This document shows, piece by piece, positions 1 to 9,064 of a DNA stretch of 64,000 nt; the first letter of the stretch is position 1, and each line of letters begins with the position of its first letter. Position numbers and translations under genes: made by a program. Where the stretch lies: contig NZ_CP104144.1 of NCBI RefSeq assembly GCF_025200715.1, positions 1,984,001-2,048,000 on the forward strand, read 5' to 3'. The notes under the pieces were generated by a model that was given only the letters and a program-made list of their open reading frames with translations, did not search any database and was not told the DNA's origin. This stretch comes from Rhizobium sullae (GTDB lineage Bacteria; Pseudomonadota; Alphaproteobacteria; Rhizobiales; Rhizobiaceae).

Positions 1-1
1 C

Positions 2-1677
2 TTAGGAAGCCCAATACCAGCTTCCGACGTTCCAGCTGTCGATGCGCGTATTGACATTCGGAACGACGCTTTCGGCACCCGTCTTGTGGCCGCGCACCTG
101 CGCGTATTGGAAGACGGGCATGAAGGGCAGATCGGCGCGCATAATCTCCTGAATCTTGAGATAGATCTTCTTGCGCTCCTCCGGCACGAAGATCTGGCCG
201 CCTTCGGTAAGGAGTTTGTCGACCTCGGGATTCGAATACTGCCATGTATTCTGTCCGGCGCCGCCCTTGGCGCCGATCGACGTCGATTTGAAATAGTCGG
301 ATGTATCGGGATCGGCGCCGGTCAAAAAGTCGATGCCGACGACGACGGAATCAAACTGCGACATCATCCAGTATTCGCCCCACATGACGGCGGGGGGCAG
401 GTTGGAAATGGTCATTTCGACACCGATATCCTTGAACGACTGCTGCATGAACTGCTGCACCTGTTCGCGGATATGGTTGCCGGCCGTCGTCGAGTTGGAG
501 AAGGAGAGCTTGACGCCATCCTTGGCGCGAATGCCGTCGCTACCCAATACCCATCCGGCATCATCAAGAATCTTCTTGGCCTTTTCTGGATCGTATTCGT
601 GCTTCGGCAGGTCTGGATTTGCATAGAAGGACTGCTGCGGCATGTAGCTTTCGGTCGGCGTCGGCAGGCCATAATAGAGGGCGTCAATGATCGTTGCCTT
701 GTCGAGCGCATGATAAAGCGCCTGACGAACTGCGAGATCCTTGAACTGTGGCTTCTCCATGTTGAAGGTGACGGATTCGACCGTAGAGCCGGGCACGACG
801 AGAACGGCCTTGCCTTCAAGCGCTTTGGCTTCTTCATAGTGGTCAGGCGTGATCCACTGCAGGCCCACCACGTCGATGTCGCCCGTCTTGAACTGCGTAT
901 AGAGAACCGTGAGATCCGGAATATACTTGTAGATCACGCGCTCAAGATATGGACCGTCGCCGAAATAGTCGGCATTGGCTTCGAGCGTGATGTGATCGCC
1001 GGCGACCCGCTCCACCCATTTGAACGGACCTGTGCCGATCGGAGCAGCGTTGAAGGGCGCCGTGTTCTTGTCCTTTTCAGCTCCAAAGGCGTGTTTCGGC
1101 ACGATGAAGGTCGACGCCAGGATCGACGGATAGGGTGCAAACGGCTTTTCCATTTTCCAGGTGAGCTCGGTCGGTGAGACCACCGTCAACTCGCGTACTA
1201 ATTCATGTCCCGTCTTGCGCCAGCTGCGGAAATCCGGATCGACCAGCAGCTCCAACGTGAACTTGACGTCATCGGCGGTGAATGGCGTCCCGTCATGCCA
1301 TTTGACGTCCTCTCGAAGTTTAACTTTCCAGGAAAGGCCGTCAGCGGAGATGCCGCCGTTTTCGACACTTGGCACCTCCAGCGCCAGCGCCGGCGTAAAT
1401 TTGCCTTCGGGGGAAATGGCAAAGAGCGGATCGAAAAGGCTGAAATGAATGCCTTCATCGACTTCAATATGCGGCATATGCGGGTTGAAAACGGTTGGCT
1501 CCTGCGAAAAGCCTACAATCATCTGTCCGGTCGGCTTGGCAGGAGGCGCGGCTGCGAATGCCCTGTCGCGGCCGAGAAGATTGGGTACGACTAGGCCGGA
1601 TGCGCCAGCCAGCGCCATCATGGTCAGCGCCTGACGGCGCGTAGGATGAGAATCGCATTCTTGGTTTCGTCAGACAT
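2..1677 (-). CDS. Peptide-type ABC transporter substrate-binding protein (family 5), frameshifted 5' end
   Basis: This is a periplasmic solute-binding protein of the SBP_bac_5 family (dipeptide, oligopeptide or opine-type uptake). The open frame gives 539 residues from an internal ATG at 1621. The family landmarks WHDGTPFTADDV and an IDALYYG-type hinge are visible, and the length is normal. The best start is the ATG at 1677, which has a strong AGGGAG site and reads MSDETKN, but that frame stops after 18 codons. The other frame supplies RRQALTMMALAGASG, a textbook Tat signal. One base appears to be missing near 1645-1655, so from 1621 the protein would lack its twin arginines. It is downstream of an FAD oxidoreductase; permease genes would lie left of the window. 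Confidence 0.85.
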
Positions 1678-1762
1678 CGGTCTGCTCCCTTTGCTGTTGC
1701 TCAGTCACTGTTCCACTTCGTTTTCTGCACGTTATGCGATCTGCCTTCTTTGTTCGGGCAGA

Positions 1763-3094
1763 CTAGAAGCCGCTGATCAGCTCGACCTTCGAGCCATCGG
1801 AGAAGCGTGAAAAACGGAAATCCTTAGGATCGACGACCGGCGGCCTGCCGGTAACGATATCGGCCATCAGCCGTCCGGCGGCCGGCCCGATGCCGAATCC
1901 ATGACCGGAAAAGCCGGTGGCTATATGGAAGCCTGGGATCCTATCAATCGCTGAAATGACCGGCACGGCATCCGGCGTCACGTCGATGTAGCCGGCCCAA
2001 CGCTGGGCGATCTCCGCCTTCTCGAAAACCGGAAAGGCCTTCTTCAGGTTGGCGAGCGCCAGGTCGGAAAGCTTGGTTGCGGGCTTCGGGTCGAGCACGC
2101 GGTTGTATTCGAACGGGCTTGCCTCATCCATCGCCCAGCGGTTGGCGATGCGCGCCTCGTCGAAGAAGCGGCCTCCCAGACGGAACCTCAGCGAGCGCCA
2201 CTCTTTGCCGAGCGCCGGCATGAAATCCTTGGCATAGCGGAAGGATTTCGGGACGATATCGACGACATTCTCATGACCCGATGCGATCGTGTAGCCGCCA
2301 TCCTGGCGTTTGCGCACAGCAAACCCCTTGGACCAAATGGCCTGTTCCGGCCCTCCTTCCAGGGGCTTGGTGCGCAGCACCGAATTCATCACTTTCAATT
2401 GCGGCAGATCGATACCGAGATTGCCGGAAAACAGGCTCGACCAGGCGCCGCCGGCCAGCACAACGGCCGAGCAGGCAATTGGACCACGCTCGGTGATGAC
2501 ACCGGATATCTTGCCGCCCGATGTTTCAATGCCGCGGACCGCGCATTCCGTCAAAATAGTGGCGCCCTTGTCGCGCGCAGCTTCAGCGACCGCTGGAGCC
2601 GCTTTCTGCGGCTCGGCACGACCATCTGCGGTGGTGTAGAGGGCGCCCTTGATGTCCATGTTCGCGTTCGGGAACATCGCGTCGAACTCGGTGCGGCTGA
2701 GCATCCGTGAATCGAGCTGATAGCCCTCGAGGTTGCGCTTCCAGCGTTCATGATCTGCAAGTTCCTGATCATTGGCGCAGGTGAACATGATGCCGGCGCG
2801 GATATAGCCGGTGGCGCGGCCGGTTCTTTGATCTAGGCTGCTCCAGATCCGCAGCGCCTCCGCCATCAGCGGCACTTCGCGCGGATCCCGCCGAGAAATG
2901 CGCACCCAGCCCCAGTTGCGGCTGGACTGCTCGTGCCCGATGCCCCCCTTTTCGCACAGCGCGACCCGCAGGCCACGTTCGGCCAGTTCGAGTGCCGTCG
3001 AGGTGCCGATGATGCCACCGCCGATGACGACGACATCCACTTCCTTGGGCAGGTCAGCGTCCCCGTGGACAGGAACAACGTAAGGTCCCGGCAT
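1763..3094 (-). CDS. FAD-dependent amine/D-amino acid oxidoreductase (DadA/glycine oxidase-like)
   Basis: This 443-residue flavoprotein belongs to the DAO family. An N-terminal dinucleotide-binding motif GGGIIG (about residues 25-30) is followed by an ELAERG helix and the acidic end of strand 2. The C-terminal HIATGFSGHGFGIGPA motif is the second FAD contact seen in glycine oxidase and opine or D-amino acid dehydrogenases. It probably oxidises an amine or N-substituted amino acid imported by the neighbouring ABC system. The ATG directly follows the TGA of the SDR gene and has a GAGGAG site, so the two are translationally coupled. The substrate cannot be read from sequence. Confidence 0.85.
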   Translation of the reverse strand: MPGPYVVPVHGDADLPKEVDVVVIGGGIIGTSTALELAERGLRVALCEKGGIGHEQSSRNWGWVRISRRDPREVPLMAEALRIWSSLDQRTGRATGYIRAGIMFTCANDQELADHERWKRNLEGYQLDSRMLSRTEFDAMFPNANMDIKGALYTTADGRAEPQKAAPAVAEAARDKGATILTECAVRGIETSGGKISGVITERGPIACSAVVLAGGAWSSLFSGNLGIDLPQLKVMNSVLRTKPLEGGPEQAIWSKGFAVRKRQDGGYTIASGHENVVDIVPKSFRYAKDFMPALGKEWRSLRFRLGGRFFDEARIANRWAMDEASPFEYNRVLDPKPATKLSDLALANLKKAFPVFEKAEIAQRWAGYIDVTPDAVPVISAIDRIPGFHIATGFSGHGFGIGPAAGRLMADIVTGRPPVVDPKDFRFSRFSDGSKVELISGF

Positions 3095-3793
3095 TCAGTA
3101 GGACTCCTCAAGCTGGCAATTGATGGTGAATTCGGCGACGCTCGCCTCATTCGGCAGGTCCAGCAGCATGGCAATGATACGGGCGAGATCACGCGGGTCG
3201 GTCATCTGGTCGTCGGCGCGACTGGTGATGCCGCGGGCCATATCCGTGGCAACAAACCCCGGACAGACAGCGGTGGCGCGAATGCCGAAATCCCAGCCCG
3301 CGTGGCGGATGCCATGCGCAAGTGCAACTGCGGCGAACTTGGACATCGAGTAGAGTCCAGCATTGGCACTCTTCACCCGCTTGCCGGAGAGGGAGCCGAG
3401 AATGATGACCCGGCCCCGACCGCTAGCTGTCAGCTGTTCCCAAGCCGCCTTGGCAAGTCGGCGCGGTGCCTTGACGTTGACCGTCATCGTTCGGTCGAAG
3501 TCGTCCTCGTCCGCCTCGATGACTGTTTTTGGGATCATGATGCCCGCATTCGCGATGATGGCGTCGACGCGGCCGAACGCGGCGATAGAGGCTTCGACCC
3601 AGGCTTTCTCACCTTCAGGATCATCGGCATCGTAGGGAAAGACGGCTGCCGAGGCGGAATCTGCCCAATCCGGCTGAATCGGCTTGCGCATGCCGAGCGA
3701 CACGCACCATCCCTGACTGTTCAGCAGCCGGGCCGTCTCCGCACCAATGCCACGATTGGCTCCCGAGATTAATACGACACGTTTTGCCGGCAT
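3095..3793 (-). CDS. SDR family NAD(P)-dependent oxidoreductase
   Basis: This is a classical short-chain dehydrogenase/reductase of 232 residues. The Rossmann glycine motif GANRGIG is at residues 11-17, NAGIM (the NNAG equivalent) follows strand 4, and the catalytic pair is in YSMSK near residue 150. The family interconverts alcohols and ketones with NAD(P)H in the cytoplasm. It sits in a minus-strand operon between marR and the FAD oxidoreductase, which suggests a catabolic step for the same imported compound. The ATG at 3793 has a GGAG site at good spacing. The substrate is unknown. Confidence 0.88.
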   Translation of the reverse strand: MPAKRVVLISGANRGIGAETARLLNSQGWCVSLGMRKPIQPDWADSASAAVFPYDADDPEGEKAWVEASIAAFGRVDAIIANAGIMIPKTVIEADEDDFDRTMTVNVKAPRRLAKAAWEQLTASGRGRVIILGSLSGKRVKSANAGLYSMSKFAAVALAHGIRHAGWDFGIRATAVCPGFVATDMARGITSRADDQMTDPRDLARIIAMLLDLPNEASVAEFTINCQLEESY

Positions 3794-3814
3794 GGCACGA
3801 TCTCCGGAAGTCGT

Positions 3815-4300
3815 TTACGGCAGGCCGGCGATCCGCCGGTAGGCTCTGCGCAGGATATCCATCAGCAGGCGTTGCTCGTCCTCGGGAATGAAGGCGAAAA
3901 AATCCTTCGATTGTTGGGTGACGAGGGCTCGCACCTGTACCGCCAATTGCGCGCCCTTCTCAGTGATATAGAGCTCTTGCGCACGGTTATCGTCGACCGA
4001 CGTTTCGCGCGTTAAAAGCCCATGATTTTCCATCTGATCGACAAGCCGGCCCATCGCGGATCGATCCTTGAGAATGAGCTGCGCGATGACAGACGGGCGG
4101 ATCCCCGGGTGGCTATCGACCATCAGCAGAGTGGTGATTTTCCCCGTACCGCGGGCGACATCTAAGCCCTCCAGCCGCTCGTCGAGATCGCGTGACACTG
4201 CCAGATTGACGGTACGGATATAGAAGCTGAGTGTATCTTCCAGCACATCGAGGTCGATGTCGCCGATCGATATGGGTGGTGTTTTCTTTGGCTCAAGCAC
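3815..4300 (-). CDS. MarR family transcriptional regulator
   Basis: This is a 161-residue MarR/SlyA-type winged-helix protein. The helix-turn-helix region SVIAQLILKDRSAMGRLVDQMENHGLL, the acidic wing DDNRAQELYITEKG and the C-terminal dimerisation helices are in the usual order. The apparent start at 4300 is GTG. It lies just upstream of the SDR gene and likely controls the SDR, oxidase and transporter genes in response to their substrate. The 281 bases before it probably contain its promoter and operator, but no clear palindrome was identified there. Confidence 0.87.
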   Translation of the reverse strand: MLEPKKTPPISIGDIDLDVLEDTLSFYIRTVNLAVSRDLDERLEGLDVARGTGKITTLLMVDSHPGIRPSVIAQLILKDRSAMGRLVDQMENHGLLTRETSVDDNRAQELYITEKGAQLAVQVRALVTQQSKDFFAFIPEDEQRLLMDILRRAYRRIAGLP

Positions 4301-4581
4301 GGCACTAACGCTCCGAAAAACAAAAAGCTAGCGTCCTGTTTTCCGGTAAGGAAACAGGTGTTTCAGTCTCAGCTCCAGCAGTGCCAGGCGTCGTTTCGAC
4401 GTTGATGATTTGCTAGATAGTGGACAAATGCAACTATTTTTTCTGAGGCTTCGGCGCTAATTTGTTCACGACAAAAGAATGCCTATCAGATAGGCGAAGA
4501 GACCATGAAGGGGAGGCAGAAACGACAAAAACTGCCTTGCTTTTCAGCAGGACGGTTTAGTCACGCTCCGAAATTGATATG

Positions 4582-6228
4582 TCAGGCAGCCGGCTCCCAC
4601 TCGCTGCCGGGGATCGCCGAGACGAGCTTGCGGGTGTAATCGTGATGAGGTGCGCGGAAGATCTGTGAGGGCGGGCCGTATTCGACGATCTCGCCCTTGT
4701 ACATGACGGCAACTTCGTCGCAGATCTGGCTCGCGACCCGAAGATCATGCGTGATGAAGACCATCGCCACCTTGGTCTCCTTCTGGATCTTCGTCAGCAG
4801 CTGCAGAATCTGCGCCTGGATCGACACGTCGAGGGCCGATACCGCTTCGTCGGCCACCAGCAGAAGCGGGTCGAACATCAGCGCCCGGGCAATACCGATC
4901 CGCTGGCGCTGGCCACCGGAGAACTCATGCGGGAAGCGGTCATAGGCACCTTCGTCCAACCCTACCAGCGTGAGTGTGCGAAGCGCTTTTGCCTTGGCCT
5001 CATGCACCGAGACGCCATGAGCGATCGGTCCGACGGTCAGAACTTTGCCGATCGTATGGCGGGGGTTGAGCGAGGCGAATGGATCCTGGAAGATCATCTG
5101 GATATAAGGGCGCATCGACCGGAAGGCATCGCTCGACATGGGCGCGATATCACGACCGTCGAACAGCATCTTGCCGTCATCACAGTCCATCAGCTTGAGC
5201 AGAACGCGGCCGAGCGAGGACTTGCCGGAGCCGGATTCCCCGACGACGCCGAGCGTTCGGCCCTTGCGGATGGAAAAACTGACCTTGTTGACCGCTTTGA
5301 CTGTCCGGCCCTTTGAAAAGAATCCGCCCGACGTGTGGTAGGTTTTGCTCAGATTCGTGACTTCCAGCACCACCGGCGTATCGGAGGCACCTGCGCGGTC
5401 CTTCGCCGTCATGCGCGGCACGGCAGCAATCAGGCGTTTCGTGTAGGGATGTTCCGGCGTGTTGAGCACCACATTCGCCGGCCCCTCTTCGACGACTCTG
5501 CCCTTTTCCATGACGACAACGCGGTCGGCAATCTCGGCGACGACACCGAAATCATGGGTGATAAACATGACGCTCATATTCTTGCGGCGCTGGATCTTGC
5601 GGATCAACTCCAGGATCTGGGCCTGTGTGGTGACGTCCAGCGCCGTTGTCGGCTCGTCGGCAATCAGCACGTCCGGGTCGAGCGCCAGCGCCATGGCGAT
5701 CATGACACGCTGCCGTTGACCGCCTGATAGGCGGAAGGGATATTGATGTTGTAGCAGCGCCGGATCGGGCAGACCGACTTCATCGAGCAGCTCGAGGATC
5801 TTGATGGCACGGCTTTCTTGCGTCCCTATCTTGTGGGCCTCCATCACCTCGCCGATCTGATCGCCGATCGTCATCAGCGGATTGAGCGCCGAGAGCGGAT
5901 CTTGAAAGATAATCGAAACGGCGCGGCCGCGCAGTGTACGCAATGCCTTTTCCTCCGTTTGTACAAGATCCATCCCTTTGAAAAAAATGCTGCCACTGGT
6001 TACGGCGATCGCGGATGGGAGCAATCCCATGATGGCATTGGCAGTCACGGATTTTCCCGAGCCGGATTCGCCGATGATGCAGAGAATTTCTCCCTGCCTC
6101 AAGTCAAAGGAGATATCGCGCACAGCATACGTCCGCTCCATGTTTTTGGGTAGGCTGACCGTCAATCCCCTGACAGATAACACCACGCTTTCGGCGGTTT
6201 CGCTTTGGACAGTTTCAGTCTGCGGCAT
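4582..6228 (-). CDS. Dual ATP-binding subunit of a peptide/opine-type ABC importer
   Basis: This 548-residue protein carries two complete ABC ATPase domains, fusing the DppD and DppF roles as in GsiA or YejF. Walker A motifs GESGSGKSVT and GESGSGKSSL, two LSGGQRQR/FSGGQRQR signatures, and Walker B motifs VLIADEPTTALD and LLVADEAVSALD are all intact. Each half ends with the HPYT-type C-terminal motif of the oligopeptide family. The frame stays open to 6402, but the ATG at 6228 (MPQTETVQ) has an AAGGGA site and begins the conserved region. The upstream open frame is the remains of hicB. It powers uptake with the binding protein at 2-1677. Confidence 0.92.
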   Translation of the reverse strand: MPQTETVQSETAESVVLSVRGLTVSLPKNMERTYAVRDISFDLRQGEILCIIGESGSGKSVTANAIMGLLPSAIAVTSGSIFFKGMDLVQTEEKALRTLRGRAVSIIFQDPLSALNPLMTIGDQIGEVMEAHKIGTQESRAIKILELLDEVGLPDPALLQHQYPFRLSGGQRQRVMIAMALALDPDVLIADEPTTALDVTTQAQILELIRKIQRRKNMSVMFITHDFGVVAEIADRVVVMEKGRVVEEGPANVVLNTPEHPYTKRLIAAVPRMTAKDRAGASDTPVVLEVTNLSKTYHTSGGFFSKGRTVKAVNKVSFSIRKGRTLGVVGESGSGKSSLGRVLLKLMDCDDGKMLFDGRDIAPMSSDAFRSMRPYIQMIFQDPFASLNPRHTIGKVLTVGPIAHGVSVHEAKAKALRTLTLVGLDEGAYDRFPHEFSGGQRQRIGIARALMFDPLLLVADEAVSALDVSIQAQILQLLTKIQKETKVAMVFITHDLRVASQICDEVAVMYKGEIVEYGPPSQIFRAPHHDYTRKLVSAIPGSEWEPAA

Positions 6229-6324
6229 GGCGAATCCCTTTTCTCTTGAGTGATCATGCCACAACAAGCAAGAATGGTGCCGTGTCCGCTGTAACCCCGC
6301 TCTAGCTCCAGAGACTGTTCGGTC

Positions 6325-6644
6325 TCGAGGAGTGGCTTGTTCCAGCGTCCGCGTCACACACTTGTTGAGGCTCACGCCTTCGCGCCGTGCGGCGCTCGAC
6401 AAGCTTTGTGCACGCTCGGGTCGGTCCGGACGACGAATTGACCGGAAAATGGCTTCTCGGGTTCCTCGCCGCGTTCTTTGCAGAACGCCAGGTAATCCTC
6501 TACGGAATCCGCAAGAATTTGCTTCAACTCCGTAGCCGAGCTGCCTTGAAAGGTGATGACATCGCGCACGTTGATGACTTCGCCGTGGAAGATTTCGGCA
6601 TCTTCATCAAACTCAACAACAGCTTCATAGCCCTTATAGTGCAT
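6325..6644 (-). pseudogene. hicB: HicB-family antitoxin, frameshifted
   Basis: The frame from 6644 encodes the HicB partial RNase-H-like fold (start MHYKGYEAVVEFDEDAE, then GEVINVRDVITFQG) and reaches DPSVHKA, where a C-terminal ribbon-helix-helix should follow. It then runs out of frame to a stop at 6372. The missing part, SSAARREGVSLNKCVTRTL, is present one frame over from about 6402. A single-base deletion near 6403-6406 restores HKALSSAARREG. In the shifted frame no stop occurs before the ABC ATPase gene. No intact hicA lies upstream, so this is probably an orphan remnant or a sequence error. Confidence 0.7.
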
Positions 6645-6722
6645 TGTGGTCGTGTCTCCGCTTCGAGCAGGAAGCGCCGGACTGATTTCGCCGCTCCTTT
6701 GTCGGTTTCCTTTTGCTGGTGC

Positions 6723-7235
6723 TTACTTAAACAATTGAGCTATGTCCGCCATCGGCCGGAACAACTTCAACGGCTGGTCGGGAAACTGAAAAAAACTCTC
6801 CCGCTCATAGAAGAGGTGTGCATTCTCATCCTTGGCGTCAACGATGACCGCGAAAGAGGCGATTTCACTGCGGACAGCGCGAAACAGAGCATCCGCCAGA
6901 AGAAAGCGGCCGTACCCCTTGCCCTGCTGACGCCGGTCGACAGCGAGGCGCCCCAGCAGTGTTGCCGGAATAAGCGGGTAGCGTGGCAGCTTGCGGACAG
7001 TCTGAGCAGGCCACTCGCCCACATTCACTGCTGTTGACGACAGCGTGTAGTAGCCCGCCACGGCGCCATCGGGTAGCACCAGTACAAACGGCGCCGCCAA
7101 GTTCTTGCGTGCCTCCTGCCCCGCCTGAGTGCGGAAATACCGATCAAGCGGCTCTACGCCGCTCTCGAATGAACTCCTGTCATGCTGGGAACCGAGGATC
7201 TCGACCCGGATCGAATCCCTGACAACGTTTCCCAC
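6723..7235 (-). CDS. GNAT-family acetyltransferase toxin (TacT-like) of a type II TA pair
   Basis: This 170-residue GCN5-type acetyltransferase has the TA-associated signatures FESGVEPLDRYFRTQAGQ at the N-terminus and the acetyl-CoA loop RRQQGKGYGRFLL. Toxins of this family (TacT, AtaT) acetylate the amino group of aminoacyl-tRNAs and stop translation. It starts at GTG 7235, three bases after the stop of the DUF1778 antitoxin, the normal antitoxin-toxin order. Length and motifs look intact, so this pair may be functional, unlike most TA genes nearby. The target tRNA cannot be predicted. Confidence 0.88.
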   Translation of the reverse strand: MGNVVRDSIRVEILGSQHDRSSFESGVEPLDRYFRTQAGQEARKNLAAPFVLVLPDGAVAGYYTLSSTAVNVGEWPAQTVRKLPRYPLIPATLLGRLAVDRRQQGKGYGRFLLADALFRAVRSEIASFAVIVDAKDENAHLFYERESFFQFPDQPLKLFRPMADIAQLFK

Positions 7236-7238
7236 CTG

Positions 7239-7544
7239 TCAGGTGCCCGTAGCCTGCCGGTATCGGCGCACAGTATCGCGCAGACGGTCATTGACCGGCT
7301 GCGGGTTGATCAAAGCCTCCACAAAGGCATGGCTGTCGCGGACAGTGAGATCAAGGCGCTGATGCTCCTCGATAGCCCGGCGAGCCGCTTCTTGAACACT
7401 GGTCAGCACAAAGTCAGTCACCGTGCGGCCCTGAAGCGCGGCAGCATGTTCTATGAGGCGCTTCTGATCGGCTGTGACGCGCGCTTCCAAGCGCTCGGCA
7501 CGGATACGACCACGAGGTGAGTTCAAAGCAGGTGTTGGCATCAT
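7239..7544 (-). CDS. DUF1778 ribbon-helix-helix antitoxin (TacA-like)
   Basis: This is a TacA-type antitoxin of about 101 residues. The DUF1778 core RLEARVTADQKRLIEHAAALQGRTVTDFV forms the DNA-binding RHH, and the C-terminal tail wraps the GNAT toxin. The open frame begins at 7673, but the AGGAG site lies just upstream of tandem ATGs at 7544 and 7541, so the start is placed there. It is cotranscribed with the toxin, and such antitoxins repress their own promoter, which should lie in 7545-7710. Confidence in the family is high from the RxxARVTxxQ pattern. Confidence 0.87.
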   Translation of the reverse strand: MMPTPALNSPRGRIRAERLEARVTADQKRLIEHAAALQGRTVTDFVLTSVQEAARRAIEEHQRLDLTVRDSHAFVEALINPQPVNDRLRDTVRRYRQATGT

Positions 7545-7714
7545 TGTTCTCCTGATGACAATGTACGGCCAATGGCCGGAAACTCCAAGCCTCGTCTTAT
7601 CGATGACTGGCTCCCAATAGATACGTCTCCAACCTTCAATCTTGCCAACATGCGACAGGGCTGTGAAGCGCACCGGCGAAGAGATGGCGCTGCTGGGGGT
7701 ATGCCGTCAAGGGG

Positions 7715-8023
7715 ATGGATATGGCCGTGGCGACCGAGGCGGGCAAGGATAGCAAGGACCGCATGCAGGCTGCCGAACTGGTAAGGGCCATCGAACATAC
7801 CGGCCGCACCAGCGAACTCGCGGAGGCTTGGTCCGAATTATGGCGCGACAAGGCGAAGCGACGGAGTTTCGTCCTGCGCGGCGTCCGAGCACTGCCCGAC
7901 GACACCATCGACATCATAGCACGCAGCGCTATCCGAAATGGAGAGGAACCGTTTCGCGATGGCGAACCGCCCGTGGTCACGCTTCGGAATCTCATCCACA
8001 GCAAAGCCGTCAGGGACGGCTAG
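7715..8023 (+). CDS. Hypothetical protein, 102 residues
   Basis: This open frame starts at an ATG with an AAGGGG-like site. It has a helix-rich charged composition (VRAIEHTGRTSELAEAW, SELWRDKAKRRSF, LPDDTIDIIARSAIRNGEEPF) that looks like real coding sequence. I do not recognise the family. It lies divergent from the TacA-like antitoxin and before vapB, inside a stretch of truncated genes, so it may itself be a fragment. Its first 25 bases recur at 8603-8627. Confidence 0.4.
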   Translation: MDMAVATEAGKDSKDRMQAAELVRAIEHTGRTSELAEAWSELWRDKAKRRSFVLRGVRALPDDTIDIIARSAIRNGEEPFRDGEPPVVTLRNLIHSKAVRDG

Positions 8024-8180
8024 GATGGCGGTTACGTCGAAGACGGGCAAAAAAGACCGTTTGCGAGAGCCGATCAGCCGGCATCGATCACGCAACCACC
8101 AGCGTTGCATCTCTCAAGACAGTCGCTTGTTTCAATCTCTCAAAATGTGGTTAATGACAACGATCTCTGAGATCAAGGCC

Positions 8181-8432
8181 ATGTTGCACCTCACACACGA
8201 CACTGAACAGCTCGCCCGCAGGCTTGCGGCCCGCGTCGGTCGCAAACCCGAAGACTTGATCCGCGCCGCGCTCGAACGCGAGGCCAAGGCGCTCGGCGTT
8301 TCCGACGAGCTACCGGCCAAGCGCCGGATGACGGCCGCTGAAATGCTCGCCTTCGGTAAGAAGGTCGCCGCTCGGCCGGTCCTCGATCCGCGCAGCCCCC
8401 AGGAGATAGCCGACGATCTGAACGCCCTATGA
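8181..8432 (+). CDS. vapB: VapB-type antitoxin
   Basis: This antitoxin of about 83 residues begins MLHLTHDTEQLARRLAARVGRKPED, the start of the PSK/VapB antitoxin family; an N-terminal DNA-binding part is followed by a flexible tail (DPRSPQEIADDLNAL) that would fill the toxin active site. The ATG at 8154 is an alternative start. The stop overlaps the first ATG of vapC (ATGATGG), the usual coupling. The partner toxin is reduced to an N-terminal stub, so this antitoxin is orphaned. Confidence 0.72.
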   Translation: MLHLTHDTEQLARRLAARVGRKPEDLIRAALEREAKALGVSDELPAKRRMTAAEMLAFGKKVAARPVLDPRSPQEIADDLNAL

Positions 8433-8548
8433 TGGTTGTGGATTCGTCAGGCGTTATCGCGATCTTCCAGACAGAAGACGACGCCCAACAAATCGCTGAC
8501 GCTCTGGAGGCCGTCGTGGCGAGTCAGGCGTTTAGTTCTACTTCGTAG
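8429..8548 (+). pseudogene. vapC: VapC PIN-domain toxin, N-terminal stub
   Basis: The 39 residues open with MMVVDSSGVIAIFQTEDDAQ, the first strand and catalytic Asp of a PIN-domain RNase, and then end at a TAG. A complete VapC is about 130 residues with three further acidic residues, none of which is present. The reading frame overlaps the vapB stop. The homology ends abruptly near 8520, as expected of a recombination or deletion endpoint. It is almost certainly not an active RNase. Confidence 0.7.
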
Positions 8549-8794
8549 ATAACAACTGGGCGCTGCTTCGCAACTCGATCGTAAAGCCGTTTCGCCGCTT
8601 AGGGATGGGTATGGCCGTGGCGACCGGGAAGCTCGCAATCCGCCGGTCGAATTCCTGCAAGGCCGATCAGCTGGCGCAATATCGAGACAGCACCGCTTTA
8701 GGGCGCTTCGAGCTGGCCATGTCAGTCCAACATTGACATCTATTGCCATATGGGAACCTCTGTCCCATACTGGGCAGCAACGAAAGGGAAGCCC

Positions 8795-9061
8795 ATGCCG
8801 AACGTCGCACTCGGAAATCACTATGAGGAATTTGTCAAGAAGCAGCTGGAATCCGGCCGCTACAACAACGCCAGCGAGGTCATCCGCGCCGGCCTGCGGC
8901 TGCTGGAGGATCGCGAGGCCGCCCGCGAACGCTGGCTCAACGAGGAGATCCCCGCGCGCTATGACGACCTGGTGAATAACCCTGCCCTTGGCATCCCAGC
9001 CGAAACCGTTCGCGCCCATTTCGAGGCGAAGCGCCGGAACGATGCGGCGAAAGCCAAGTAG
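8795..9061 (+). CDS. parD: ParD-family antitoxin
   Basis: This is an antitoxin of about 88 residues of the ParD/CC2985 type. The ribbon-helix-helix reads VALGNHYEEFVKKQLESGRY followed by NNASEVIRAGLRLLEDRE, and a long acidic-basic tail embraces ParE. The start at ATG 8795 has an AAAGGGAAG site; an upstream in-frame ATG at 8750 lacks one. parE begins three bases after the stop, but it is truncated, so parD is orphaned unless it cross-talks with another ParE. Confidence 0.85.
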   Translation: MPNVALGNHYEEFVKKQLESGRYNNASEVIRAGLRLLEDREAARERWLNEEIPARYDDLVNNPALGIPAETVRAHFEAKRRNDAAKAK

Positions 9062-9064
9062 GGC

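Noticed and set aside
6644..6722. Possible hicA remnant upstream of hicB
   Set aside because: A short tail in one frame (KGAAKSVRRFLLEAE) is reminiscent of the end of HicA, but it is too short and too divergent to annotate.
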